A stretch of DNA of 64,000 nt from Paenibacillus_V sp046244365 (lineage in GTDB: Bacteria > Bacillota > Bacilli > Paenibacillales > NBRC-103111), in assembly GCF_046244365.1 (NCBI RefSeq), contig NZ_CP176395.1:7254001-7318000 (forward strand), read 5' to 3'. The translations under genes were made by a program, and so were the position numbers. Shown here piece by piece: positions 52,131 through 60,242 of this stretch (position 1 is the first letter of the stretch; each line of letters begins with the position of its first letter). Under the pieces are notes generated by a model. The model searched no databases. It was not told the DNA's origin and worked only from the letters and a program-made list of their open reading frames with translations.

Positions 52131-53069
52131 CTATTCCATAAATAAAATCTCTCGGAATTGTTGTTCAAACTCCCCTAAACATCTTACCGCCTCACCTACC
52201 GCGTACCAGTCTCCTCGGACGGCAAGAGAATGGCAATTACCAAACATTTCGGATTGTTTTAATTTCAACTCGGACAGTTTGGGGTTCTCAGGTTGAAAGA
52301 ACTCGCTATAGTTCAATGCTCTCCTTGCACCAACTTGAAACGCAAAATGGGTTAAGTGACCTTGAAGTCCTGGTTCTATCCTTCCTTCCTGAACATGACG
52401 TTGCAAGGTCGTAAAAGCATCGGTCCCCGTTATCCAACCGTGTTCCAAAGCACTTCGATCCGCATCCAAATACACTTCTCGGAAGTAAAGTATGGCTTCG
52501 CGATACATTTCGTTTGATGTTCGTTGTCGCAGCCTTACAGGTGCGGTCCAATAGTGATAAGTAAGATCGCTTGGATATAACCGGTACTGCAATCGATCTG
52601 TTTTACTTGCGTGGATCAAGTCGCTAATCGGCAGAGTGGCAAAAGGATACCCGGCCGGATCATGCAATTGAACCCACCTGTCCTCCAGCCTAAAAGCCAA
52701 CACATAATGGTCGCAACCATGTAGATAGTGATGATTCGGCATATAGCTCAGGAAACCCATATCGAGCGGACCGATCATGATCGGGTGTTTATTAAGCTCC
52801 GCCGAAATTTGCTCGACCAATCCAGTTTTATCCGTCCCTGAACATTCCTTGTATGTAAATCCTAACATGTCCAGTGCTTTGCTAACCCCTAGATGAGGAA
52901 TGCCATTGGAGAAAAAAATCATGTTGTCCTCTTCAAACCAAACAGCCCCTAGGCCTATACCCGTCAACACCTCGATGAGGCTCGGAGGAACCTGTTCCCC
53001 GATGCTATCAAGCAGCATAGATGTGGAATTCGCATAACAATACGCACCGTTTCCAACATATGTAAACAA
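52131..53069 (-). CDS. BtrH N-terminal-like protein (cysteine peptidase-like fold)
   Basis: A 312-residue soluble protein. The first 150 residues resemble the BtrH N-terminal domain: a Cys in NGAYCYANSTSMLLDSIGE, His in CDHYVLAF and Asp in HDPAGYPF could form a papain-like triad. In butirosin synthesis BtrH transfers an acyl chain; no such cluster is here, so the substrate is unknown. The start is TTG at 53069; the AraC gene's stop codon lies in its AAAGGATGA ribosome site (six-base gap), so the two are coupled. Confidence 0.7.
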   Translation of the reverse strand: MFTYVGNGAYCYANSTSMLLDSIGEQVPPSLIEVLTGIGLGAVWFEEDNMIFFSNGIPHLGVSKALDMLGFTYKECSGTDKTGLVEQISAELNKHPIMIGPLDMGFLSYMPNHHYLHGCDHYVLAFRLEDRWVQLHDPAGYPFATLPISDLIHASKTDRLQYRLYPSDLTYHYWTAPVRLRQRTSNEMYREAILYFREVYLDADRSALEHGWITGTDAFTTLQRHVQEGRIEPGLQGHLTHFAFQVGARRALNYSEFFQPENPKLSELKLKQSEMFGNCHSLAVRGDWYAVGEAVRCLGEFEQQFREILFME

Positions 53070-53075
53070 AACATC

Positions 53076-54026
53076 TCATCCTTTCTCTATGGGCAGGCAA
53101 AAATCAAGGATGACTACCGCTCCTTGTAGCTCAGTATGGTATATCTCCAGACAAGGCCGGTTTGCCAATAAATAATCGCTGTCCGGAAGCCATCGTCCGT
53201 ACATGTAGTCTACGACATGTCCAAGCTGAGCTATCACTTCCTCTTCGGAGCTTACATTCGTAAGTCTGATCGTATAGACTGCATATAGGCCGGCCGTAAC
53301 GTCCTGAATGTCCACTTCCTCATGACCAAAGCTGTCCGAGATCTCCGCAGGGATGGTGTATGCCGCATCATATCTGCATTTGTCGCTCACCGTAATATCC
53401 GGATTATCATACATAATTCCGATTTCCATCGATTTACGTAAATCTAGGTTGTTTTGCTTTAGCCACGCTTCGGCTTTGTTAAAAGCCTCGACGATCTCCT
53501 TGCTAAGTACGCCCTTGCTAAACCCATAACTGTTTCGAACATAATCGACATGAAGCTCCGGCAGCCTCTCGATCCTTACCCGTTCTACATCCATTTGATG
53601 GTCGACTCCGTTTGCTACGTTTCCAGCATAACTCTCTTCACCCAAAAGTTCTTGCCTGTTCTTGCGGCAAACTTGACGATTCTTGCGATGTTGTTGATTT
53701 TTACGATAATTTCGCGCACTAACTCCGAAATGCTTGGAGAATGCCCTTGAAAAAGTGGATAAGGACGTAAAGCCGAAGGCATAGGCGATATCCGTAATCG
53801 ATAAATCGCTTCGGTTCACCAAATAATGCGCGCTTTTCTCGATGCGGATCCGTTTTACAAACTCGTTTACGTTCTCACCGACCATTGCCTTAAAAATGCG
53901 GTGAAAGTGGAAAGGGGAGAACGCCGCTATTCGCGCTAGTGAGGCTAAAGAAAGGTCCTCTTCTATGTGATTCTCAATGTAATTCATGACTGTATTGATC
54001 CGGCTTATATAGTCTCCTCGGTTCAT
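53076..54026 (-). CDS. AraC-family regulator with a GyrI-like effector domain
   Basis: A 316-residue activator of the Rob/SoxS-with-sensor type. The AraC domain (about 15-110; LSLASLARIAAFSPFHFHRIFKAMVGE, ITDIAYAFGFTSLSTFSRAFSKHFG) is followed by a basic linker and a GyrI-like effector-binding domain (about 150-316; VRIERLPELHVDYVRN, ending VVILDFCLPI). It presumably controls the coupled BtrH-like gene. The longer frame starts with TTG at 54092; I prefer the ATG at 54026, after GAGGG. Confidence 0.85.
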   Translation of the reverse strand: MNRGDYISRINTVMNYIENHIEEDLSLASLARIAAFSPFHFHRIFKAMVGENVNEFVKRIRIEKSAHYLVNRSDLSITDIAYAFGFTSLSTFSRAFSKHFGVSARNYRKNQQHRKNRQVCRKNRQELLGEESYAGNVANGVDHQMDVERVRIERLPELHVDYVRNSYGFSKGVLSKEIVEAFNKAEAWLKQNNLDLRKSMEIGIMYDNPDITVSDKCRYDAAYTIPAEISDSFGHEEVDIQDVTAGLYAVYTIRLTNVSSEEEVIAQLGHVVDYMYGRWLPDSDYLLANRPCLEIYHTELQGAVVILDFCLPIEKG

Positions 54027-54116
54027 ATTCCCTCGTGTTATCGTTTGCGTAGAACCGTGGTTCATGTTCTTACGCTGATTGTCCTCTGTCAAATAGTTCG
54101 TTTACTTGGTTACGAG

Positions 54117-54196
54117 TTCCTGTGAAAAAGGCTGCCATCATGCCGCCAGCCTTTTAAGTTGTTTATTGAGCAAACGTACCCGTTAGCACAATTATA
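54117..54196 (+). repeat. GTTA element G21
   Basis: The left arm is eroded; centre AAGGCTGCC ... GCCAGCCTT; right arm ATTGAGCAAACGTACCCGTT with AGCACAAT. The right arm alone can fold on itself (AACG-TACC-CGTT core). Confidence 0.65.
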
Positions 54197-54341
54197 CGAT
54201 TTAGTCCTAGTGTTTATTAAGGATGTACTCATTGAAGCATTAAAACGTAAAATAAACGTTTGGCAACTACGAGACGGTATCGATGAAATGGAAGCAACCA
54301 TTGAGCGTCTTCGGGCAGAGAGACTTGACCTGCGGGAATAG
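54197..54341 (+). CDS. Possible small plus-strand coding fragment
   Basis: About 48 codons on the plus strand read LYDLVLVFIKDVLIEALKRK then INVWQLRDGIDEMEATIERL and a stop at 54339-54341: an amphipathic helix and coiled-coil-like end. No ATG and no ribosome site; the frame opens inside element G21. It may be the end of a gene cut by the element. Family not recognised. Confidence 0.3.
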
Positions 54342-54344
54342 ATA

Positions 54345-54424
54345 CGCAGCGGCACACTTAGACTAGAAAATATTGTCTAAAGTTGCCGCTGTAATATTTT
54401 AACTATCGTTCCCCGTTTAATAAT
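54345..54424 (+). repeat. GTTA element G22 (short AGAC form)
   Basis: AGCGGC-ACAC-TTAGAC ... GTCTAA-AGTT-GCCGCT is a two-part stem, then right arm AACTATCGTTCCCCGTTTAA. The HAD gene ends inside it: its last codons (NGER, stop) are the arm. Confidence 0.7.
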
Positions 54425-55059
54425 ATTTCAATTAACTGGTTTGGATTATTAAATAAAAATGTTGGGTTTAGTGGGGAAAGCCTTCCAAGTTTACCTTCTC
54501 CCCAAAGAGCCGCAACGCTAGTCATGTTTGCGGCATGTGTGGCTTGTATATCTGTCGGCTGGTCTCCAACATACAAACACTGCTTTGGCTGTATATTAAG
54601 TTTTTCTGCTAATTGTAATAAAGGAACAGGACTTGGTTTAAAATCAAGACAATCTTCCTTTGCCAAAACTGCCTCAAAGAAAGAAAACAACCCAGTGTTT
54701 CGTAATTCTGTCTCTGCATTTTGTTTTAATTTAGAAGTGACAATCCCAAGTTTAAATCCATTTTCATGGAGGATTTTAATCATTTCCCGAATCCCATGAT
54801 ATTCTTCAATCAGATGATTATATTTTCTATAATAGACTAATGTTTCTTCAATAATCTCTTCTTTTTCGGAAGATGATAAAAATGGGAATACAATATCTAA
54901 AGCGTTAAACGGTTTTCCGAGTAAGAATTGTTTTTCAGTTTCGTTCATTTCTCGATTTAAGACTTTTTGAATCCCGTAATTATACGCTTCTGTACCCAGT
55001 CCCTCACTATTAATTAAAGTACCGTCCAAATCAAAAAAAATACCTTTAAATCGGCTCAT
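54403..55059 (-). CDS. HAD-superfamily hydrolase (phosphoglycolate-phosphatase-like)
   Basis: A 218-residue phosphatase. FFDLDGTLINSEG is motif I with nucleophile Asp, GIVTSKLK motif II, K in KPSPVPLL motif III, and YVGDQPTDIQATHAANMTSVAALWG motif IV. A four-helix cap lies between. Substrate unknown. GGGAG precedes the ATG. The C-terminal four residues are encoded by element G22. Confidence 0.9.
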   Translation of the reverse strand: MSRFKGIFFDLDGTLINSEGLGTEAYNYGIQKVLNREMNETEKQFLLGKPFNALDIVFPFLSSSEKEEIIEETLVYYRKYNHLIEEYHGIREMIKILHENGFKLGIVTSKLKQNAETELRNTGLFSFFEAVLAKEDCLDFKPSPVPLLQLAEKLNIQPKQCLYVGDQPTDIQATHAANMTSVAALWGEGKLGRLSPLNPTFLFNNPNQLIEILLNGER

Positions 55060-55190
55060 CTCAACTCAGCTCCCTCTCTCATCTCAACTCAACTTTTCTC
55101 AAACCTGTTCCCAAATATATCCTACTTCCTTATTATAGGCGATGGTCATTTGTAACTACACGGATATTACTATACCCAGCCATTACCGTG

Positions 55191-56561
55191 CTATATGCTG
55201 TTTCCGGCAATAATTTGATTTACAGTTCGTAACGCAGAAGAGATCGCACCTTCAATCCAACCGGGAAAAAGACTTGTATTATCGCCAGCAAAGTAAATTC
55301 TACCTTGTTCGGCAGACAGTGTTGGGAGCATTCGAATCATCTGTTTCGGCTTATACCAAGCATACGCACCTCGAGAGTAAGGATTATGATCCCAAGAAAA
55401 GACCGTCCCACCTTCATAATTATACGACAATTCAGGAAGCACCAGTTTGATTTCTGATACAGCTGAATTAAAATTACCAGCTCTAGATATTTCTCGCGCC
55501 GATTCACCGGAGGAGTACGAACAAATTAACCCTCTCCTTGATGTCGTTTGAGTGAATGTAGCATCAAGCAACCAACCAATTTTCAGATCCGTATTTACTG
55601 TAGTAAAGGAACTTAAATTGTTCCAGAATCTAGTTCTGCTTTGTATGACGGTACGCGTAACGGAAGTTGAAAGTTGATTTTGAATGACATCATTTTTTTC
55701 TTTGCTAAGTGGCGGAGAAAAATGAATTGTACGCAAGACTGTAGAGGGAATGGCCACAATGACCCGATCACAGCAGATAGTGAAAACTTCGCCGGAATTA
55801 TTAAAATGGATAGTTACTCCTTTATTACTATGTTCAATATGCGTCACAGCACATCCATAACTGATATTAGAGCCAATTGTAAGGGCAAGCTTTTTCGGTA
55901 GTTGATCCATTCCACCTACTATAGTCTTTGCACTTCTTTCGGAACTGGCCATTTTTAGGTCAAGCAGTCGCTGTAATGCAGATACTTTGCGAATACCATC
56001 ACCTAACATCTGCATATATCCGATTTCAAACAGCTTAATCGCACCCGAAGATGCTCCTTGACCTTTAAGATATTCTTCCATTGTCATTGAATCGAGCTGT
56101 GCCGCTTGTTTTGTGGGCCAGCCCGGCAAAAAAGGATTACCCGTCGCTTTAAGCCCCGGCTTGAGATACTTTTCCAACATTCCCGCATATCCTAAAATTC
56201 TTTCCTCGGCTGTAAGTGAAACAGGCCATAGTGCAGGTTCAGCCGGAGAATCTATTATTAATCTCCCGTCGATATATGACAAACTTCTATTGGGGACTGG
56301 TAAATTTATTAATTGAACCCCGGCTTGCTGGGCATAACTCAATGTGAGAAAATGATGCGCTCCAATGAAGGCAGCCCCGATTTCGCAAAACAATCCGTCG
56401 GCAAATTGATCCCGCATCGTGTATATGCGACCACCCGGTTGACTATTTGCCTCTAATAAACGCACGTTATATCCTTGTTTCATAAGCTCCAAAGTGCATA
56501 CCAAACCCGCCATCCCTGCCCCAATAACTACAATGCGCTCAGGAAAACGACCTATTACCAT
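55191..56561 (-). CDS. Flavin-containing amine oxidase
   Basis: A 456-residue FAD enzyme of the monoamine-oxidase superfamily. The Rossmann loop is IVVIGAGMAGLVCTLELMKQG followed by LEANSQPGGRIYTMRD; VAIPSTVLRTIHFSPPL and the C-terminal RIYFAGDNTSLFPGWIEGAISSALR are family motifs. It oxidises an amine or amino acid; the substrate is unknown. ATG at 56561 follows GGAGG; the longer frame begins with TTG. A 3' stump reading QPSAKEMMVELAKSME lies beyond G23 at 56.73-56.80 kb. Confidence 0.9.
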   Translation of the reverse strand: MVIGRFPERIVVIGAGMAGLVCTLELMKQGYNVRLLEANSQPGGRIYTMRDQFADGLFCEIGAAFIGAHHFLTLSYAQQAGVQLINLPVPNRSLSYIDGRLIIDSPAEPALWPVSLTAEERILGYAGMLEKYLKPGLKATGNPFLPGWPTKQAAQLDSMTMEEYLKGQGASSGAIKLFEIGYMQMLGDGIRKVSALQRLLDLKMASSERSAKTIVGGMDQLPKKLALTIGSNISYGCAVTHIEHSNKGVTIHFNNSGEVFTICCDRVIVAIPSTVLRTIHFSPPLSKEKNDVIQNQLSTSVTRTVIQSRTRFWNNLSSFTTVNTDLKIGWLLDATFTQTTSRRGLICSYSSGESAREISRAGNFNSAVSEIKLVLPELSYNYEGGTVFSWDHNPYSRGAYAWYKPKQMIRMLPTLSAEQGRIYFAGDNTSLFPGWIEGAISSALRTVNQIIAGNSI

Positions 56562-56646
56562 AAAATCCGATTCCTCCAAATATTACTTTTATATACATCA
56601 TGTGTGTTTATAATCCTTTAGTTCCTAGGCACTTCTTATTATTCTA

Positions 56647-56724
56647 TGCTGCCCGTTACTTCAATAAAACAATAGAGGAGCTGCCTGAAGCAAGCTCCTC
56701 CACTATCGTTCCCGTTAGTTTACC
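56647..56724 (+). repeat. GTTA element G23, near-identical to G7
   Basis: CTGCCCGTTACTTCAAT, GAGGAGCTGCCTGAAGC, AAGCTCCTCCACTATCG and TTCCCGTTAG follow in order, the same as in G7 apart from one base and the last few bases. Confidence 0.85.
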
Positions 56725-56879
56725 TTACTCCATGGATTTCGCCAGCTCTACCATCATTTCCTTAGCTGAAGGTTGTGCCGGCAGCTTCGTTCTGTTTTGC
56801 TATTCAACTAAGTCTCAGATCTCAACATTATTCGAGAATTGTGAATGCACGGGAAGATTTGCATAGTGCATAGGTTATT

Positions 56880-57098
56880 TTAGGGCTTAATAATTGCTTC
56901 CAGAGCTTCTGCGGCTATGGTCTTGGCTGCCTCATTACCATGTTCAGTACTCTCCACAATGGTCTGCAGCGCTTTCTTCGCGATCTCCAGCTGTTCGGTT
57001 AAACGGTCAGCAATTTGTGCGATTTCGATGGTAAAATCGTCTGTTAACTCGCCATTACCTATTAAAACAACCGCAGTAAATTCGAATCTATTCTTAAT
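56880..57098 (-). CDS. Small conserved-looking protein with an ATT start
   Basis: The minus strand encodes 72 residues: KNRFEFTAVVLIGNGELTDD, FTIEIAQIADRLTEQLEIAK, KALQTIVESTEHGNEAAKTI, then AAEALEAIIKP and a stop at 56880-56882. AAGGAG lies ten bases before an ATT, the only plausible start; an ATG between is out of frame. It could be a real gene using ATT (as infC does) or one whose start mutated. A soluble, helical protein; family not named. Confidence 0.5.
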   Translation of the reverse strand: MKNRFEFTAVVLIGNGELTDDFTIEIAQIADRLTEQLEIAKKALQTIVESTEHGNEAAKTIAAEALEAIIKP

Positions 57099-57120
57099 CT
57101 TTATACATCTCCTTCAGGTT

Positions 57121-57150
57121 GGGTGAACTAACGTACCCGTCAGTTCAACA
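57121..57150 (+). repeat. GTTA element G24 (arm only)
   Basis: TGAACTAACGTACCCGTCAG followed by TTCA: the arm is a hairpin by itself (TGAACT ... AGTTCA). Confidence 0.6.
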
Positions 57151-57285
57151 ATTTTGTATTTTTCCTTAAATTAAAAATGATTTTGGCGAACCCTTCCAGG
57201 GCGGTATTATATTGTTCATGGTTAAGGAATATTCTGAATAGGGATGACTTAGTTTATTTTTCGAAATTGAGAGGCGGTGATTCTT

Positions 57286-58086
57286 ATGAAGAGATATTTA
57301 TCGATGATGGGAAATTACTTGCTCTATTTGGCAGTCATCATTTTAGTGATCTTCCTCTATAATACCGTCATTGATCCTGTCTTAGGATGGGGGCAGTTCG
57401 GAAAAGGAACGAACATCCCGATCCAGGTATTCATGGTACTTGTAATTACGATCGCTCTTTCCGCCATTGTTTACACCATTAAATACCGGCTTTTGAAACA
57501 GACACCGGGAAGCTTTTGGAGACTTTGCGGCTTCTCGCCGATCAGTCCGAGCTTTTCAGTTCACATGATCACAATCGGGCTGGCGTTCACTTTATTAAAT
57601 GCTGCCACCATGAAACTACTTCTCTACTACAACATCACAACGTTCAATGAATTCACAGAGGAATATTACAACTCTGTTCCTTTCCCTTACTTAATCGTTT
57701 CCTCCGTGCTCACCACTTCTCTTGAATTGATCCTGTTCATCGGAATCATGTTTAACGAAGCCCGGAAACATGTACCCGTATTCTGGCCAATTCTGGTCAT
57801 CGCCCTGATTATTGCGGCGTTGCAGCCGGGAGGAATTGCGATGCAGCTTCTGGGAGTAGTGTTAGGATTCATTTACGGATACGTCTATGCACGCTTTTCA
57901 TCCATATGGTCCGCTATGCTGATTGGGATTGTGTTTAACATCAGTCTGTTCGGCATGAAAAAAATCGGTTGGCTCGATTCCATGGAGAACATGTCGGAAT
58001 TCACCCTTATAGTGCTTGCAGCAGTCATGGGGCTGTATCTTATCTTTAGCACCCTCTTTTACTGGAGAAAACCAAAAGCAAGGTAA
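57286..58086 (+). CDS. CPBP-like membrane protein, probably without protease activity
   Basis: A 266-residue polytopic membrane protein with about eight hydrophobic segments. The order of segments and VVLGFIYGYVYARFSSIWSAMLIGIVFN resemble the CAAX-processing/bacteriocin-protection (CPBP) family, but the catalytic EExxxR is replaced (LELILFIGIMFN) and the later motif is weak. ATG at 57286 follows GAGGCGGTG. Plus-strand gene inside the mostly minus-strand array. Confidence 0.65.
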   Translation: MKRYLSMMGNYLLYLAVIILVIFLYNTVIDPVLGWGQFGKGTNIPIQVFMVLVITIALSAIVYTIKYRLLKQTPGSFWRLCGFSPISPSFSVHMITIGLAFTLLNAATMKLLLYYNITTFNEFTEEYYNSVPFPYLIVSSVLTTSLELILFIGIMFNEARKHVPVFWPILVIALIIAALQPGGIAMQLLGVVLGFIYGYVYARFSSIWSAMLIGIVFNISLFGMKKIGWLDSMENMSEFTLIVLAAVMGLYLIFSTLFYWRKPKAR

Positions 58087-58159
58087 TGTAATCTTTTTGA
58101 CTACCTATTTTATTTAGCGTGGGGTTTACCGGGTTTACCAAGGTTACAACTATTTGATT

Positions 58160-58226
58160 TCAGACCAAAAGAAAAACCACCTTATCATTAGGCGGTTAAT
58201 TCCGAACTATCGTACCCGTTAACTTA
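58160..58226 (+). repeat. GTTA element G25
   Basis: Centre AACCACC ... GGCGGTT and right arm GAACTATCGTACCCGTTAAC. The stop codon of the HIT gene (58224-58226) is in the arm. The left arm is missing. Confidence 0.7.
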
Positions 58227-58637
58227 GTCAACTGTACCAGACCGCCGATTAATGGAACTTTTAAACATATACCTTATTCCTTTACCAGCTAGTGTTTCAT
58301 CAGCAAATCTTGGTATAACATGAAAATGGGAGTGGGATATATGTTGTCCTCCAGTTGAGCTACAATTCCACCCAAGGTTATATCCTTGTGGTTGAAAATT
58401 ATCATCTAAATAATTCTTGACCTCTAGAAGAAGCGACTGAGTTGCATTCCACTCTTCTGGTGTAAGGTCAAATGCTGTCTCTCTATGGTTTTTTGGCACA
58501 ATCACACCAGCACCTTCAAGTTGACTACCCTTTATAATTGATTCTTCAAGTTGTATAAACATACAATGTTCATTTTGTAAAACAACTCTTTGAGATGGTT
58601 CTAACTCAATATGGCAAAATACGCATTTCTCTTCCAT
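58224..58637 (-). CDS. HIT-family protein
   Basis: A 137-residue nucleotide-binding hydrolase or transferase. The histidine triad is in HISHSHFHVIPRF; CVFCHIELEPSQRVV at the N-terminus has the Cys pair of zinc-binding HIT proteins. ACAGGAGA precedes the ATG. The damaged copy at 24.1-24.5 kb is its paralogue. Confidence 0.93.
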   Translation of the reverse strand: MEEKCVFCHIELEPSQRVVLQNEHCMFIQLEESIIKGSQLEGAGVIVPKNHRETAFDLTPEEWNATQSLLLEVKNYLDDNFQPQGYNLGWNCSSTGGQHISHSHFHVIPRFADETLAGKGIRYMFKSSINRRSGTVD

Positions 58638-58717
58638 TTCAAGTCTCCTGTTGCGAATGTTGTTATATAAACTTTACCTATTAGGAAACACGAATTCAAT
58701 GTATAAATTGGTTAAAA

Positions 58718-58797
58718 ATAACTGCCCGTTACTCAAGCGAAAGGCTGCCGATTACCGGCAGCCCTAGTTGAGCAAACGTGTCCCGATAGCGTAACAA
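58718..58797 (+). repeat. GTTA element G26
   Basis: Left arm ATAACTGCCCGTTACTC, centre AGGCTGCCGATTACCGGCAG (with CC), right arm GTTGAGCAAACGTGTCCCG. Complete, with the shortest loop of the family (four bases). Confidence 0.8.
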
Positions 58798-58820
58798 ATG
58801 CAGGAATTTGTAAAATATTA

Positions 58821-59207
58821 TTATCTTAAGTACTCAACAACTAGGAGTGAATCATCTCCACCAGCTTCAGCATGATTTATAAGGGGGATACCGTGAGGGC
58901 CAAGTGAATTTTTAAGATCAGGATTATCAGTAAGCATTGCAATGACAATATCGATCTTCCCTAACATTGCAGCTGCAAAAAGATCAATGCGTGCCCCTTT
59001 ACTTAAAAGAAAACTCGCAATGTCTTTTCTACCCATATGAGCGGCAGCACCTAATGCAGTCTCCCAATCACCATTTCCCCAATCCCAACTTGCATTTATA
59101 AGGCCTGGTTCTTGATCGAGTAGTTGTTTAATCCTTTCTAAGTCACCATGGGCATTACCTACGAACTCTTGTACTAGTTCAGGATTAATAGATTGTTTGT
59201 GTTCCAT
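58821..59207 (-). CDS. Ankyrin-repeat protein
   Basis: A 128-residue protein with about three degenerate ankyrin repeats (GDLERIKQLLDQEPGLINAS; ETALGAAAHMGRKDIASFLL; AAMLGKIDIVIAMLTDNPDL). Protein-protein interaction is the usual role. It is 24 bp from the RHH-ankyrin gene, so the two probably form an operon. AAAGGAG precedes the ATG. Confidence 0.82.
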   Translation of the reverse strand: MEHKQSINPELVQEFVGNAHGDLERIKQLLDQEPGLINASWDWGNGDWETALGAAAHMGRKDIASFLLSKGARIDLFAAAMLGKIDIVIAMLTDNPDLKNSLGPHGIPLINHAEAGGDDSLLVVEYLR

Positions 59208-59231
59208 TAATAATCTCCTTTGTTTTTTAGT

Positions 59232-60086
59232 TTATTTTAAGAGTTCAGCTGACTCGAGATGCCTATTTAATATTGCTACTGTATATGCAGTTTCCCCACT
59301 ATCGTTTAATGTGGTTTTATCAGCATTATTTTCTAATAGAAGCTTAATGATCGAATCCCTACCTAAATACCCAGCAACATGAAGTGGAGTATACCCTAAA
59401 CGCCATTTCCCTTCACATTTAGCATTAATATCTGCTCCACTAGCAATAAGGGTTCTTACAATATGCTCGTGATTACCAGCGATTGCCGCGTGTATCGCCA
59501 TGTTGTTTAAGTTCTCATCTTTGCTCCTTGCGTTTACTTCTGCACCACGATCCAATAAAAAAATAACAGTCTCTTCATTACCAAAATGGGACGCTAACCC
59601 TAGTAGAGTAAAGCCATCAATACTATAACTGTGTAAAAGTTCAGGTGATTTCTCCAATAGCTTCTTAAGTTGGGCAATGTTACCGACGGCTGCTGCTTCG
59701 AAAATACTTAGTTCAGCACCGTTACTAATTAGCAATTCTTTAATCTCATTTGTACGATAATAAGCGGACATGAGAACTGCTGTTTCTCCCTTATAATTGC
59801 TTGCGTTTACAAGCATCGCATCTTTATTTATTAGTTCAGCAACTTTTTCGAGATCGTTTATTTTTACAGCCTCAATCATTTCATTTTTTAGTTGATGAAC
59901 ATTATCTGCAAGGCGCTGAGCCTTCACTAAAAGATCTTCTGATGATTTAATACCAGCACTAATGAAATGGGAAACTGCACGAGAGCGATTTGATTCTAAT
60001 CCCGATTCAATTAACAAATCAACAGCACGTAACGATATTTCATCTAAGCGGATAGATATAACTACACTCTGTTTCTTATTTTGCAT
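59232..60086 (-). CDS. Ribbon-helix-helix/ankyrin fusion protein
   Basis: A 284-residue protein. Residues 5-55 (SVVISIRLDEISLRAVDLL, then NRSRAVSHFISAGI) look like a ribbon-helix-helix DNA-binding domain; from about 75 there are six ankyrin repeats (ETAVLMSAYYRTNEIKELL; FTLLGLASHFGNEETVIFLL; YTPLHVAGYLGRDSIIKLLL). A DNA-binding domain joined to ankyrins suggests a regulator whose partner docks on the repeats. ATG at 60086 follows GGAG. Confidence 0.75.
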   Translation of the reverse strand: MQNKKQSVVISIRLDEISLRAVDLLIESGLESNRSRAVSHFISAGIKSSEDLLVKAQRLADNVHQLKNEMIEAVKINDLEKVAELINKDAMLVNASNYKGETAVLMSAYYRTNEIKELLISNGAELSIFEAAAVGNIAQLKKLLEKSPELLHSYSIDGFTLLGLASHFGNEETVIFLLDRGAEVNARSKDENLNNMAIHAAIAGNHEHIVRTLIASGADINAKCEGKWRLGYTPLHVAGYLGRDSIIKLLLENNADKTTLNDSGETAYTVAILNRHLESAELLK

Positions 60087-60145
60087 AAGGATCTCCATTT
60101 GTATTATATATTACAAAATTACAATATCACATTTCCATTTTTTGT

Positions 60146-60242
60146 TCAACTCTTCTGCCAAATAGCTTAATGGACAACGGCAGCCGATCGTGTGGCCGGC
60201 CGCCGTCATGACTTGATTGGACTATCGTACCCTTTAGTTTAA
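60146..60242 (+). repeat. GTTA element G27
   Basis: Left arm CTTCTGCCAAATAGCTTAA, centre ACGGCAGCCGATCG ... CCGGCCGCCGT, right arm GACTATCGTACCCTTTAG. The GNAT stop codon (60234-60236) is in the arm. Confidence 0.8.

Noticed and set aside
52131..53069. Butirosin-type biosynthetic cluster
   Set aside because: Only the BtrH-like domain is present; no aminocyclitol, glycosyltransferase or acyl-carrier gene accompanies it.
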